Source: Peribacillus sp. FSL H8-0477 (lineage in GTDB: Bacteria; Bacillota; Bacilli; Bacillales; DSM-1321). Taken from it: a stretch of DNA of 64,000 nucleotides. Position 1 is the stretch's first letter. Every line of letters begins with the position of its first letter. Positions 40,834 through 49,853 of this stretch are shown here, in pieces. The position numbers were made by a program, and so were the translations under genes. The notes under the pieces were generated by a model. That model made no database searches and was not told where the DNA came from. It saw only the letters and a list, made by a program, of their open reading frames with translations. The DNA is taken from assembly GCF_038002765.1 (NCBI RefSeq), contig NZ_JBBODE010000002.1:930001-994000 (forward strand). The letters run 5' to 3'.

Positions 40834-40938
40834 CTAGACGGGAATACGTGGTCTCCAGACAGGAATACGCATGATCCAGACGGGATTACCATCATCGCAG
40901 ACGGGAATATGGTTACTCCAGACGGGATTAATGGCAGG
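40834..40938 (+). repeat. Five 21-bp imperfect tandem repeats
   Basis: Units start at 40834, 40855, 40876, 40897 and 40918, each exactly 21 bp. The conserved core is C-Y-AGAC-R-GGA-W-TA. All reading frames across it stay open because 21 is a multiple of three, but no frame has a start with an RBS. The rest of 40592-41559 has no supported gene: a 78-codon + frame at 41202 has no RBS, and a GCAGG/CCTGC hairpin lies at 41511-41524 upstream of mqo. Confidence 0.75.
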
Positions 40939-41559
40939 AAAAGCAGAAAAATAGGTAAAATACCCCCCATGAGAAAACTAGATGCTAGCTTAAATGGAAA
41001 TTGCCTAAGGTGTAAGTGTTAAAAGAAGGCGACCAATTTTCAAAAACCCCTATGAGTCAGCATTTTTTAAAAATTTGGTATATGGAGACAAATTCTTCTC
41101 TGTTATTTGATAAAATATGTCTGACTAAGTTCACAAAATATTTAACTATTTAATAAAGTAGTATATAATAGACCAAGAGAATATTTGGGATAAACAAAAC
41201 AATGACGGGATGGCATCAATGTTCGAACTGTTATTGTGATATATTTAAAAAGAAACGCAAGCGTTTTCATATTTGTAAAATATACGATATAGTATATTTA
41301 AGAATAGCAGCCGTAGTTTATAAAGGTCTTATTTTTTTGTGTGTTTCTGGGATTAAGTTGATAGATTTCTCACTTTTTACTAGTTTTTTGCTGAATTGTG
41401 ACAAATTTTCAACAATAGATATTTTAATATATAAATAATTATGATAATTTATAATTGATACAGAAAAGATGTGTACGTAGGTTGCGCCTTTGTTTTTGTG
41501 ACACCTAAGCAGGAGCGCCTGCATCTCTTTTGCAAATATAGGAGATAAGGAAGGTTATA

Positions 41560-43065
41560 ATGAGCAGCATACAGAAAAAAACAGACGTTATTTTAATTGG
41601 TGCTGGAGTCATGAGTGCGACTTTGGGATCATTATTGAAGGAATTAGCACCGGATTGGGAAATAACAGTGTTTGAGAAGCTCGCAAAGGCTGGGGAGGAA
41701 AGTTCTAACGAATGGAATAATGCTGGAACAGGGCATTCTGCACTGTGCGAGCTGAACTACACAGTTGAAAAACCGGACGGATCTTTAGATATTAGCAAAG
41801 CGATTAAAGTGAATGAACAATTTCAGCTTTCAAGACAGTATTGGTCTTATCTTGTAAACAGGAAGTTAATCCGCAATCCGCAGGATTTTATCATGCCGCT
41901 GCCTCATACAAGCATGGTCCAAGGGGAAAAAGATATATCATTTTTGAAAAAAAGATTTGAAGCGCTCTCAAACAATCCGCTGTTTCAAGGAATGGAATTT
42001 TCAGATGATCCTGAAAAGCTGAAGGAATGGATTCCACTTATTATGGAAGGGCGTACATCGAATGAACCGATAGCAGCGACAAAAATTGACTCTGGAACGG
42101 ACGTTAATTTTGGTGCGTTAACGCGCTTGGTATTCGACCACTTAAAGAATAACGACGTTAATATAAACTATAAACATAGTGTGGATGGGATTAAACGCAC
42201 CAGCGAAGGCTTATGGGAATTAAAAGTACGTGATATGGAAAAAGGAACAACTGAATTTCATACGGCCAAATTCGTCTTTATCGGCGGAGGGGGTGGAAGC
42301 CTGCATTTACTTCAAAAATCCGGTATCCCTGAAGGAAAAAGGATTGGCGGTTTCCCAGTAAGCGGACTATTTATGGTTTGTAAAAATCCTGAAGTGATCG
42401 CACAGCATCATGCTAAAGTCTATGGTAAGGCAAAAGTAGGCGCTCCGCCAATGTCTGTTCCGCATCTTGACACAAGATATATTGACAATAAAAAATCACT
42501 GCTGTTTGGACCCTTTGCTGGATTCTCACCTAAGTTCTTGAAAACAGGTTCGATGTTTGATTTACTCAGTTCTGTAAAACCTAATAATGTCGTTACAATG
42601 CTGGCGGCAGGTGTAAAAGAATTATCACTGACCAAATACTTAATTGAACAAGTTATGCTCTCGAATGAAAAGCGTATGGAAGAGTTACGGGAATTCATTC
42701 CTAATGCTAAGAGTGAGGATTGGGATATCGTAGTAGCGGGACAACGTGTGCAAGTAATTAAAGATACTGAGGCTAACGGTAAAGGAACACTTCAATTTGG
42801 AACAGAAGTGGTAACTGCCGCAGATGGCTCGATAGCTGCATTATTAGGTGCTTCTCCAGGTGCATCTACTGCCGTACACGTTATGCTTGAAATCATGACT
42901 CGATGTTTCCCGGAACAAATCAAGGAATGGGAACCGAAAATCAAAGAAATGATCCCTTCTTATGGGTTGTCGTTAATGGAAAACCCAGAGCTTTTCCAAC
43001 AAATTCATGCGTCAACTGCAAGATCACTTGGCTTGAATGAAAGTTCGCCGGAACGCGTTCATTAA
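41560..43065 (+). CDS. mqo: Malate:quinone oxidoreductase
   Basis: 501 residues. An FAD-binding Rossmann motif near the N-terminus ([17 protein letters not shown]), then [32 protein letters not shown], the MQO-family signature, and YSFIGGGGG-like [20 protein letters not shown]. The C-terminus has [17 protein letters not shown]. It oxidises malate to oxaloacetate at the membrane and passes electrons to menaquinone. RBS AAGGAAGG. Monocistronic, closed by a terminator. Confidence 0.93.
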   Translation: MSSIQKKTDVILIGAGVMSATLGSLLKELAPDWEITVFEKLAKAGEESSNEWNNAGTGHSALCELNYTVEKPDGSLDISKAIKVNEQFQLSRQYWSYLVNRKLIRNPQDFIMPLPHTSMVQGEKDISFLKKRFEALSNNPLFQGMEFSDDPEKLKEWIPLIMEGRTSNEPIAATKIDSGTDVNFGALTRLVFDHLKNNDVNINYKHSVDGIKRTSEGLWELKVRDMEKGTTEFHTAKFVFIGGGGGSLHLLQKSGIPEGKRIGGFPVSGLFMVCKNPEVIAQHHAKVYGKAKVGAPPMSVPHLDTRYIDNKKSLLFGPFAGFSPKFLKTGSMFDLLSSVKPNNVVTMLAAGVKELSLTKYLIEQVMLSNEKRMEELREFIPNAKSEDWDIVVAGQRVQVIKDTEANGKGTLQFGTEVVTAADGSIAALLGASPGASTAVHVMLEIMTRCFPEQIKEWEPKIKEMIPSYGLSLMENPELFQQIHASTARSLGLNESSPERVH

Positions 43066-43077
43066 ACTATTTTATAC

Positions 43078-43117
43078 AAAAAGAACCTTCGATCTTAGGA
43101 TTGAAGGTTCTTTTCAC
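43078..43117 (+). terminator. Terminator of mqo
   Basis: AAGAACCTTC (43081-43090) pairs with GAAGGTTCTT, followed by TTC; AAAAA on the left. Downstream 43118-43301 holds only the upstream region of the next gene. Confidence 0.85.
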
Positions 43118-43301
43118 GATTAGGGCCAACCTGATTCTTAGCAACAAAGAGAGGATTTCTCACAATTTGTCTATAATTGACTATAAATTAAGAGATGAGA
43201 ACAGGTAAAATGGAAAGAAAGTAATGTAAACCGTTTACTAGTTTGATGACAGTTAATCCAGGGGTATTCAGAAATATACTATAGAATAAAGGAGTACTAG
43301 A

Positions 43302-44762
43302 ATGCGTTCACCGATAAATTTCTTACGCGTGGCAGGAATAGTAGATGGGATTTCTTTGTTGACCTTATTATTCATCGCTATGCCCTTAAAATATTATGCT
43401 GATCTTCCCCTTGCTGTCACTATTAACGGCAGTATACACGGGGGGATTTTCGTGTTATACATCGTTACGATTTTATACGCAGCACTCCGTATCCAATGGT
43501 CTATTGGCTGGTCAATTACAGCCTTGCTTGCAGCATTTATACCATTTGGGAATTTTATTTTTGATTTTTATTTAAAAAAACTACAGCATCGTTATACGGT
43601 AAAGCCATTTAAGATGTCATGGATCGTCTATTGTATTATTTTCTTCTCATTTATTGATCTATTTGTGCAGCTTCCGGTTATGAGTACATTTGCGACATCT
43701 GTTGGAGCAAGTACAGTTATCGCTGGAATTGTAGTCGGCTTGTATTCATTTACGAATTCCTTTGGGAATGTTGCTTCAGGTATGTTAACGGATAAGGTCG
43801 GTCCATTGCGGATTATGTTAGTTGGATTAGGTACAACAAGTGCTGCGCTTTTTGCGTACCAACTGGTTGATGATCCCTTGACTTTACTAGTTGTACGTTC
43901 GTTGCATGGGTTTTTTAGTGGATTAATCGTACCAGCAGCCTTTACGTTATTGGCCAATACAACCGCAAACAATGAGCAAGGCAGTAAAAGTGCGATTACG
44001 GGTTCAATTGTAGGGATTGCTGCGATTGTGGGTCCGGCTTTTGGTGGAATAATGGCGAGCAAAACCTCGGTTCCAAATGTATTTACCTTTGTGGGGATTC
44101 TAGGGAGTCTTTTGATCGTTGGTGCAGCCTTTTTAAGGCATCTAAATAAGAGTAAGGAAAAAAGTAATGAGCGTCGGCTGTCATTTAGCTGGAACTCTGG
44201 CGTACAAAAAGCTTTTATGGGCGCTTTCTTCCTAATGTTCTCTCAAGGTGTACTGGCTTATCTGCTGCCGCTGTATGTGGAATCACTTGGGTTTAGTTCA
44301 CGAATGTCAGGAACACTGTTGAGTATGTTTGGGATTGTAGCGGTACTGGTCTTTATCTTACCGACCAATCGTTTGTTTGATCGTGTGTCTCCAGTGCATA
44401 CCCTAATGATTGGGGTGGGAATATTAGCAACATGTCAATTGTTAATCGGTCAAATGACGACTACGATTACGTTATACAGTGTGATGGCACTCTACGGAGT
44501 GGGATTCGCCTTTTTATTTCCTTCCATTAATACGCTGTTGATTCAATCAACAACGCCAGAAATGCGCGGACAGGCTTATGGTTATTTTTACGCTTTTTTC
44601 TCCATTGGTGTGGTTGTCGGATCATCCGTACTGGGTCTGCTGCCACTAAGCATTAGAGGAAGCTTTTTACTTGCCGGTATGGTACTTGTGCTGTTTTTCA
44701 TTTTTGTCTTAATTGATATACGAAAAAAAGAAACGGTACAGCATTCTGAATTAGACAGGTAG
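43302..44762 (+). CDS. DUF3817-MFS transporter fusion
   Basis: 486 residues. The first about 95 residues are a DUF3817 domain: three membrane helices with FLRVAGIVDGISLLTLLFIAMPLKYY and NGSIHGGIFVLYIVTILYA. After QHRYTVKPFKMSW a complete 12-helix MFS transporter follows (FATSVGASTVIAGIVVGLYSFTNSFGNVASGMLTDKVGPLRIMLVG, the loop 2-3 motif). DUF3817 usually exists as a small separate protein in Bacillus, so this is a fusion. Substrate unknown; drug-efflux-like by appearance. RBS AAAGGAG. Confidence 0.82.
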   Translation: MRSPINFLRVAGIVDGISLLTLLFIAMPLKYYADLPLAVTINGSIHGGIFVLYIVTILYAALRIQWSIGWSITALLAAFIPFGNFIFDFYLKKLQHRYTVKPFKMSWIVYCIIFFSFIDLFVQLPVMSTFATSVGASTVIAGIVVGLYSFTNSFGNVASGMLTDKVGPLRIMLVGLGTTSAALFAYQLVDDPLTLLVVRSLHGFFSGLIVPAAFTLLANTTANNEQGSKSAITGSIVGIAAIVGPAFGGIMASKTSVPNVFTFVGILGSLLIVGAAFLRHLNKSKEKSNERRLSFSWNSGVQKAFMGAFFLMFSQGVLAYLLPLYVESLGFSSRMSGTLLSMFGIVAVLVFILPTNRLFDRVSPVHTLMIGVGILATCQLLIGQMTTTITLYSVMALYGVGFAFLFPSINTLLIQSTTPEMRGQAYGYFYAFFSIGVVVGSSVLGLLPLSIRGSFLLAGMVLVLFFIFVLIDIRKKETVQHSELDR

Positions 44763-44850
44763 AAAGAAACAGAGCCTGCATCCCCTGTTCAAATTTATCT
44801 AGCAATCTGATAAGCTAATAGTAAATAGTGAATAGAAGGGTGAAGGTGTC

Positions 44851-45246
44851 ATGATAAAAGAATTTAAGGCTTTTGTTTCTAAAGGGAATGTTCTCGATCT
44901 TGCTATCGCTGTAGTGATGGGCGCTGCATTTGGGAAAATCGTATCATCCCTCGTAGAAAATATTATTACTCCGCTTGTTGGTATTTTACTAGGAGGAGTG
45001 AATTTTTCGGAAATGTCCTATCCAGTAGGAGATGCAAGTATTCGATATGGATCATTTATTCAAGCGATAATCGATTTCCTCATTATCTCATTTGCGATTT
45101 TCATGTTTATGAAGATAGCCAATTCTCTTTTTAGAAAAAAAGAAGAAGTCAAAGAAGTAGTCGTAGAAGTACCAGCCACCGAACAATATTTAAAAGAAAT
45201 TCGTGATCTTCTGCAGCAAAATGCAAGACAGGATGAGAGACAATAG
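44851..45246 (+). CDS. mscL: Large-conductance mechanosensitive channel
   Basis: 131 residues. [49 protein letters not shown] is the conserved first helix and pore region. A second membrane helix follows ([23 protein letters not shown]), then a basic-acidic tail ending in a helical [15 protein letters not shown] bundle. It opens under hypo-osmotic shock to release solutes. RBS AAGGGTGAAGG. Confidence 0.95.
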   Translation: MIKEFKAFVSKGNVLDLAIAVVMGAAFGKIVSSLVENIITPLVGILLGGVNFSEMSYPVGDASIRYGSFIQAIIDFLIISFAIFMFMKIANSLFRKKEEVKEVVVEVPATEQYLKEIRDLLQQNARQDERQ

Positions 45247-45360
45247 GAAAAAGAGGTCCGTTGCTTTCGTTTTTATAGGAAATCATACAACTAGTTAATA
45301 AATTTAGGAGATAGGCTGCAAACTTGCGGCCTTTTAGTTGTGTTTGGAAAAATTCTTTAC

Positions 45361-45451
45361 TATGAAATCGATGGAGATACACTCAACTTTTTTGTTTATA
45401 TAAGAAGAAGTCAGGGCTAAGGTTGTAATCGATTTCATATAAAAAAGTTGA
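45361..45451. repeat. Two interleaved inverted repeats (A-B-A'-B')
   Basis: A: TATGAAATCGAT (45361-45372) with A' ATCGATTTCATA (45428-45439). B: TCAACTTTTTT (45383-45393) with B' AAAAAAGTTGA (45441-45451). Arms are perfect. The two stems cannot form as simple nested hairpins; they would give a pseudoknot, or they mark DNA sites. It lies between mscL and the SDR gene. Confidence 0.6.
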
Positions 45452-45523
45452 AATGGTTGATGTTTACACGTTCTTTGGAAAGGTTAAAGTATTACTAGAA
45501 ATCATCATAGAGGAGGAATTAAC

Positions 45524-46390
45524 TTGAATATTTATGAACAGCAAAAAGAAGGACAACCTGGACAGACTCAGCCGCAGCAACCTGGAATTGAATCTGAGAT
45601 GACCCCGCTTCCAGTACAACCGATTGATTACATAGGCAGTGGGAAGTTGAAAGAACGGGTCGCTTTAATTACGGGCGGGGACAGTGGAATTGGAAGAGCT
45701 GTTGCGATTGCATATGCGAAAGAAGGGGCTCACGTTGTGGTGAACTATTTGAACGAACACAGCGATGCTGAAGAGACAAAGGCACTAGTTGAAGCAGAAG
45801 GCGTTCGCTGTCTTTTACTTCCGGCAGATGTTTCCGAAGAGAAAAATTGCAAGGAGCTCGTACAAAAAACAATTGATGAATTCGGGAAGCTGGATATCCT
45901 CGTTAATAATGCGGCGGTGCAGTACCCGACAGAGAACATTGAAGATATTACGGCTGAACAGTGGGATAAGACGTTCCGCACGAATATTCATTCTGTTTTC
46001 TATATGAGTAAGCATGCTGTTCCACACATGAAACAAGGGAATACCATTATCAATACGACTTCCATCAACCCTTACAGAGGCCATGCAATATTGATGGATT
46101 ACACAGCTACAAAAGGAGCAATCGTCGGGTTTACGCGAAGCCTAGCTCAGAACTTGGCAGAAAAAGGAATCCGGGTCAACATGGTTGCACCAGGCCCAAT
46201 CTGGACACCACTAATTCCGGCTACATTTAATGAAAAACAGGTAGCGGAATTTGGCAGTGATGCACCTCTTGGACGCCCAGGACAGCCGGCCGATCATGCT
46301 GGAGCATATGTATTACTGGCATCTGATGAAAGTGCATATATTACGGGACAATGCATTCATATTAATGGCGGAATTACCATGTCTTCGTAA
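45524..46390 (+). CDS. SDR-family oxidoreductase (general stress type)
   Basis: 288 residues from TTG 45524 (RBS GAGGAGG). A 40-residue Q/P-rich N-terminal extension (EQQKEGQPGQTQPQQPGIE), then a classical SDR: TGGDSGIGRAVA, NNAAVQYP, Ser in INTTSINPYRG, Y-T-A-T-K and APGPIWTPLIP. The extension and the sequence class match the B. subtilis YdaD/YhdF/YhxC group, several of which are sigma-B stress proteins. No sigma-B promoter could be identified. Substrate unknown. Confidence 0.85.
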   Translation: MNIYEQQKEGQPGQTQPQQPGIESEMTPLPVQPIDYIGSGKLKERVALITGGDSGIGRAVAIAYAKEGAHVVVNYLNEHSDAEETKALVEAEGVRCLLLPADVSEEKNCKELVQKTIDEFGKLDILVNNAAVQYPTENIEDITAEQWDKTFRTNIHSVFYMSKHAVPHMKQGNTIINTTSINPYRGHAILMDYTATKGAIVGFTRSLAQNLAEKGIRVNMVAPGPIWTPLIPATFNEKQVAEFGSDAPLGRPGQPADHAGAYVLLASDESAYITGQCIHINGGITMSS

Positions 46391-46407
46391 ATGATTAAGA
46401 TAGTATG

Positions 46408-46450
46408 ATAAAACAGGCTGCTGAGGAAATACTTGCAGCCTGTTTTTTTC
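46408..46450 (+). terminator. Rho-independent terminator of the SDR gene
   Basis: AAACAGGCTGC and GCAGCCTGTTT (46411-46421 and 46434-46445) with a following T-run. Confidence 0.88.
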
Positions 46451-46534
46451 TTTCATTAATACAAGAACGTACGTTTTGTTAAAATCTGGATTTATGTTAT
46501 GCTTTGTAATATTAGAGAAAAAGAGGGGAAAAGA

Positions 46535-47026
46535 ATGAGTGAAATTAGTAATCTACGTAACTATTCATCTTGGTTAGAGACCCTAGTAGATTTGGATGAA
46601 ACATTATGGTCTAAACCGATATCTAAAGGCAAATGGTCGGTAAGTGAAATAATAGCTCATATTACTGCTTGGGATCATCATCTATTGTCCGAAGTCATTC
46701 CATCTGTAAAGAAGGAAAAGGGGATGGAATTTCCTGATTTTGAACCCTTTAATAAAAAGGCATCTGATTATGCAAAATCCGGCATATCACAGTCAACGCT
46801 GCTTATAGAAGCAAAAGATACTAGGGAACTACTTGTGAAAGAACTTAATGAAATTCCTGCAGAAAAGTTAAACAAATCATTAACCTCAAATGGTGTAACT
46901 CACTGCCCGCATACGGGAACGCCTTATTCGCTTAAACATATTGTTAAAGAATTTACAGACCACGATCATCATCATAAAGAACAAATTATTCATTTCCTTA
47001 AGAAGAATAGCTTTGTAGGTAAGTAG
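46535..47026 (+). CDS. DinB-family protein
   Basis: 163 residues from ATG 46535 (RBS AAGAGGGG); a longer frame from 46499 lacks an RBS. DinB four-helix bundle: first His in IIAHITAWDHHLLSEVIP, and the C-terminal pair in KEFTDHDHHHKEQIIHFL. Three His would bind a metal. Members include thiol-dependent S-transferases; the reaction here is unknown. Monocistronic. Confidence 0.8.
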   Translation: MSEISNLRNYSSWLETLVDLDETLWSKPISKGKWSVSEIIAHITAWDHHLLSEVIPSVKKEKGMEFPDFEPFNKKASDYAKSGISQSTLLIEAKDTRELLVKELNEIPAEKLNKSLTSNGVTHCPHTGTPYSLKHIVKEFTDHDHHHKEQIIHFLKKNSFVGK

Positions 47027-47368
47027 TTTTTTGGACTTCTAACACATGGGTTCACGTAAGAAAAGGAACTTCGTCACGTATAGTGGCTGGGTTCTTTTTT
47101 ATTTTGAGTAAAATTTCTTTCGATTTTATTAGTAAAAAAATAGTTGTTTTGTCCTAATACATGCATACCTTATATGAAGGACAGAGTGTCTGTTTCGTGA
47201 AAAGGAACTTTGTCTGCTTGGATGTAAGGTTATCTATCAAATTATTGGTTTATATAAATCCTTTTACACTTTGTCTAATGTAATACTATGGTAATGGTTA
47301 TATAATGTTATAAAACATAACATGAGTTATCGTAGAGAATTGAATTGTATACAAAGGAGTGATTTTTA
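47027..47368. other. Intergenic region with terminator and promoter-like elements
   Basis: Contains a terminator at about 47060-47102 (AAAGGAAC/GTTCTTTT with an inner CAC/GTG part). The word AAAAGGAACTT recurs at 47201-47211. TATAAT lies at 47301-47306 ahead of the ABC operon, without a clear -35. I see no TPP or FMN riboswitch. Confidence 0.5.
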
Positions 47369-48151
47369 ATGGCGATAAGAAGAGAGAGCCTTCCAGAAAT
47401 TGAGTTCGAGCATGTGAGCATGCGTTATCAAACGGATGCCGCAGAGATTTTAGCGCTTGAAGATGTGAGTGTCAATATTCAAAAAGGAGAATTTGTCTCA
47501 TTGCTCGGGCCTTCAGGTTGTGGAAAAACCACTTTGCTCAGAATTATGGCTGATTTGATTCAGCCAACTAGCGGCGAAGTGAAAATCGCAGGAGAAACAG
47601 CGAAGGAAGCTAGGCTAGCCCAAAAGTATGGAATTGTGTTTCAAAGTCCTGTTTTGTATGATTGGCGAAAAGTAAAACAAAACATTTCACTTCCGTTAGA
47701 AATGATGGGTATGACTAAAATTGAAAAAGAGAAGCGCATACACAATTTATTAGAATTAGTAGGCCTAGAGAAATTTAAGGACAAATATCCTTGGCAGCTT
47801 AGCGGGGGGATGCAGCAGCGTGTGGCGATTGCACGAGCACTAGCGATGGAGCCAGAGATTTTACTGATGGATGAACCTTTTTCTGCTTTGGATGAATTTT
47901 CTCGAGAACGTTTAAATGAAGAACTATTGTCAATCTGGAGTAAGTTTGGGAATACCGTGGTTTTTGTTACACATAGTATTTCTGAAGCCATCTTTCTTTC
48001 TGATCGTGTCTTTGTGCTATCTCCGCATCCGGGAAGACTTTCTGCAATTGTAGAAATTGATCTTCCTCGTCCTCGAACAAAAGAAATGAGAAATAGTCCG
48101 GAATTTTATCAGCTTATTTCTGATATTCGAAGCAGCTTTGAAGGGGTATAG
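47369..48151 (+). CDS. ABC transporter ATP-binding protein (NMT1/THI5-type system)
   Basis: 260 residues. Walker A GPSGCGKTT (about 49-57), Q-loop VFQSPVLYDWRKV, signature LSGGMQQRVAIARAL, Walker B ILLMDEPFSALDE and H-loop VFVTHSISEAIFLSDRV. It is closest to the nitrate/sulfonate/pyrimidine-precursor (NitT/TauT) ATPases. First gene of a four-gene operon. RBS AAAGGAG. Confidence 0.88.
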   Translation: MAIRRESLPEIEFEHVSMRYQTDAAEILALEDVSVNIQKGEFVSLLGPSGCGKTTLLRIMADLIQPTSGEVKIAGETAKEARLAQKYGIVFQSPVLYDWRKVKQNISLPLEMMGMTKIEKEKRIHNLLELVGLEKFKDKYPWQLSGGMQQRVAIARALAMEPEILLMDEPFSALDEFSRERLNEELLSIWSKFGNTVVFVTHSISEAIFLSDRVFVLSPHPGRLSAIVEIDLPRPRTKEMRNSPEFYQLISDIRSSFEGV

Positions 48152-48154
48152 AGG

Positions 48155-48961
48155 ATGAAAAACTACATACAGCTAAAACGTTGGACACCAACATTCATCT
48201 GGATTGTAGGGCTTCTTGTTATCTGGCAAATCTGTTCATGGTTTCTGCTGCAGGTATTACAAGTGCCTCTAGCTCAATCAAAACTGCCTTATATTCATGA
48301 ATTAATGTTTACGATGATGGAATATGGAAGCACGCTTTTTTCTGAGGGATGGGTTACCTTTACAAACGCAGCAATTGGTTTCGGATTGGGTGCTGTGGTA
48401 GGAACCTTATTAGCGATTTTAATGAGTTTATCGAAATGGGTAGAACAATTAACTTTTCCGTACGCAGTTGGATCCCAAATGATTCCCATCTTAGGTTTGG
48501 CTCCTATTGTCTATGGAATCGTGCACGATGATCAATTATCAAGAATTATTATTGCTGCTTATATTACTTTTTTCCCTGTGGCACTAAATGTGTTAAGAGG
48601 TTTACGCAGCGCAGATCCAGCCGCTGTTGAACTTATGCATTCTTATGCGGCTAAGCCTTGGACTGTTTATTCAAAACTTCGCTTTCCAGCAGCCTTGCCT
48701 GGCTTGTTTAGCGGGTTGAAAATTGCGGCTCCATTAGCGGTAACAGGAGCAATCCTTGTTGAATTAATGGGTGCTACAAATGGCTTGGGGGTTATTATGC
48801 TTCGCAATCTTTATTATGGTCCATCTCATAATTACATGTTTTGGTTAACGGTTATTGCAGGAGCGTTACTCGGGATTTTCAGCTATTTATTAATAACATT
48901 CATTGAACGTATTGTTGCTCCCTGGCAGCCGGAATTTCGGTCAACAGGAGGTGATGAGTAA
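48155..48961 (+). CDS. ABC permease 1 (NitT/TauT type)
   Basis: 268 residues, about six membrane segments. The coupling loop is ELMHSYAAKPWTVYSKLRFPAALPGLFSGLKIAAPLAVTGAILVELMG, typical of NitT/TauT permeases. It begins 3 bases after the ATPase stop. The next permease is a second, diverged copy, so a heterodimeric membrane domain is expected. Confidence 0.87.
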   Translation: MKNYIQLKRWTPTFIWIVGLLVIWQICSWFLLQVLQVPLAQSKLPYIHELMFTMMEYGSTLFSEGWVTFTNAAIGFGLGAVVGTLLAILMSLSKWVEQLTFPYAVGSQMIPILGLAPIVYGIVHDDQLSRIIIAAYITFFPVALNVLRGLRSADPAAVELMHSYAAKPWTVYSKLRFPAALPGLFSGLKIAAPLAVTGAILVELMGATNGLGVIMLRNLYYGPSHNYMFWLTVIAGALLGIFSYLLITFIERIVAPWQPEFRSTGGDE

Positions 48962-49834
48962 ATGGTAGGTAAACCAGCAGAAAAGAGCGTGAGTTGGGAA
49001 CTTGAAACGGTTTCAAGTTCCCAATCAATACGTGTAATCAATCCAAGGGTGCAAACTCGTAGGAACAAAATAGGGAAAATTCGTAAAGCAGTACTCCCGC
49101 TTGCAGCAGGTATTTTATTTATGCTGTTATGGGAGTGGCAAGTGTTCCATCGTATTCTCCAGCTGCAAACGTACCAACTTCCATTACCTTCTGCTATCTG
49201 GGAAGCGATATCAGTAAATTGGGAAACGTTGCTGACCTATACAAGATATACCTTTATCGAGGCAGCAACAGGTATGGTGATTGGTTCGTCAATTGGATTT
49301 GTTTTCGCATTATTTGCAGCTTCTTGGCCTAAATGGGGGAAAGGCGGATTGTCGGTTGTTGTGGCTGTAAATGCAGTACCCATTGTTGCTTTGGCACCGA
49401 TCATGAATCTTTGGTTTAGTGATGGAATGGGGTCAAGGATTGCAATTGTTACGATTACAACGATGTCAGCTATGGCGATTAATGCTTATAAAGGAATGAC
49501 GATGGTTGATCCGTTAGCACTTGATTTAATGCATTCCTATGCAGCAAAAAAACATAAGGTGTTTAAATACTTGAGGATAGCTAATAGTCTGCCCTTTGTT
49601 TTCACTGCACTAAAAATTAATACAACGGCAAGTATGATTGGGGCAATCGTCGGCGAGTTTTTCTTTTCATCTCAAGGGTTAGGTTATCTCCTTTCTAACT
49701 CAATAAAAGTAGCTAAGATGCCTTTAGGGTGGGCTTGTATCGTTATGGCCGCCATTGTTGGAGTCGTTTTTTATCTACTGGTAGAGCGGGTAGAAAAGGT
49801 TTTTTTAAAGTGGCATCCATCAGAAAGAAATTAA
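48962..49834 (+). CDS. ABC permease 2 (NitT/TauT type)
   Basis: 290 residues; its ATG directly follows the stop of permease 1. The membrane domain starts at about residue 40 (VLPLAAGILFMLLWEWQ). The coupling loop is DLMHSYAAKKHKVFKYLRIANSLPFVFTALKINTTASMIGAIVGEFF. The first 39 residues are extra and hydrophilic. They include a stretch (SWELETVSSSQS) encoded by a perfect 31-bp DNA palindrome, which looks like an in-frame insertion. Confidence 0.85.
   Translation: MVGKPAEKSVSWELETVSSSQSIRVINPRVQTRRNKIGKIRKAVLPLAAGILFMLLWEWQVFHRILQLQTYQLPLPSAIWEAISVNWETLLTYTRYTFIEAATGMVIGSSIGFVFALFAASWPKWGKGGLSVVVAVNAVPIVALAPIMNLWFSDGMGSRIAIVTITTMSAMAINAYKGMTMVDPLALDLMHSYAAKKHKVFKYLRIANSLPFVFTALKINTTASMIGAIVGEFFFSSQGLGYLLSNSIKVAKMPLGWACIVMAAIVGVVFYLLVERVEKVFLKWHPSERN
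48994..49024. repeat. 31-bp perfect palindrome inside a coding region
   Basis: TTGGGAACTTGAAAC (48994-49008), one central G, then the exact complement (49010-49024). It lies in the extra N-terminal part of permease 2. Confidence 0.8.
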
Positions 49835-49853
49835 TTGTTTGGGGGGATTTGTA

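Noticed and set aside
40834..40938. CRISPR array
   Set aside because: Repeats are only about 12 conserved bases with 9-base variable parts, far too short for repeat-spacer units, and no cas genes are near.
40773..40970. 65-codon minus-strand frame over the 21-bp repeats
   Set aside because: Open only because the repeat length is a multiple of three; no RBS.
41202..41438. 78-codon plus-strand frame upstream of mqo
   Set aside because: No RBS, very AT-rich, composition of translated intergenic DNA.
45452..45523. Sigma-B promoter before the stress-type SDR
   Set aside because: GTTTAC is followed by GGAAAG at only 9 bases, too close for sigma-B.
47104..47368. TPP or FMN riboswitch before the NMT1/THI5-type ABC operon
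   Set aside because: None of the conserved aptamer words of either class is visible.
49002..49016. CcpA cre site in the coding palindrome
   Set aside because: The centre is one base shorter than the cre consensus, and it lies inside a coding sequence away from a promoter.
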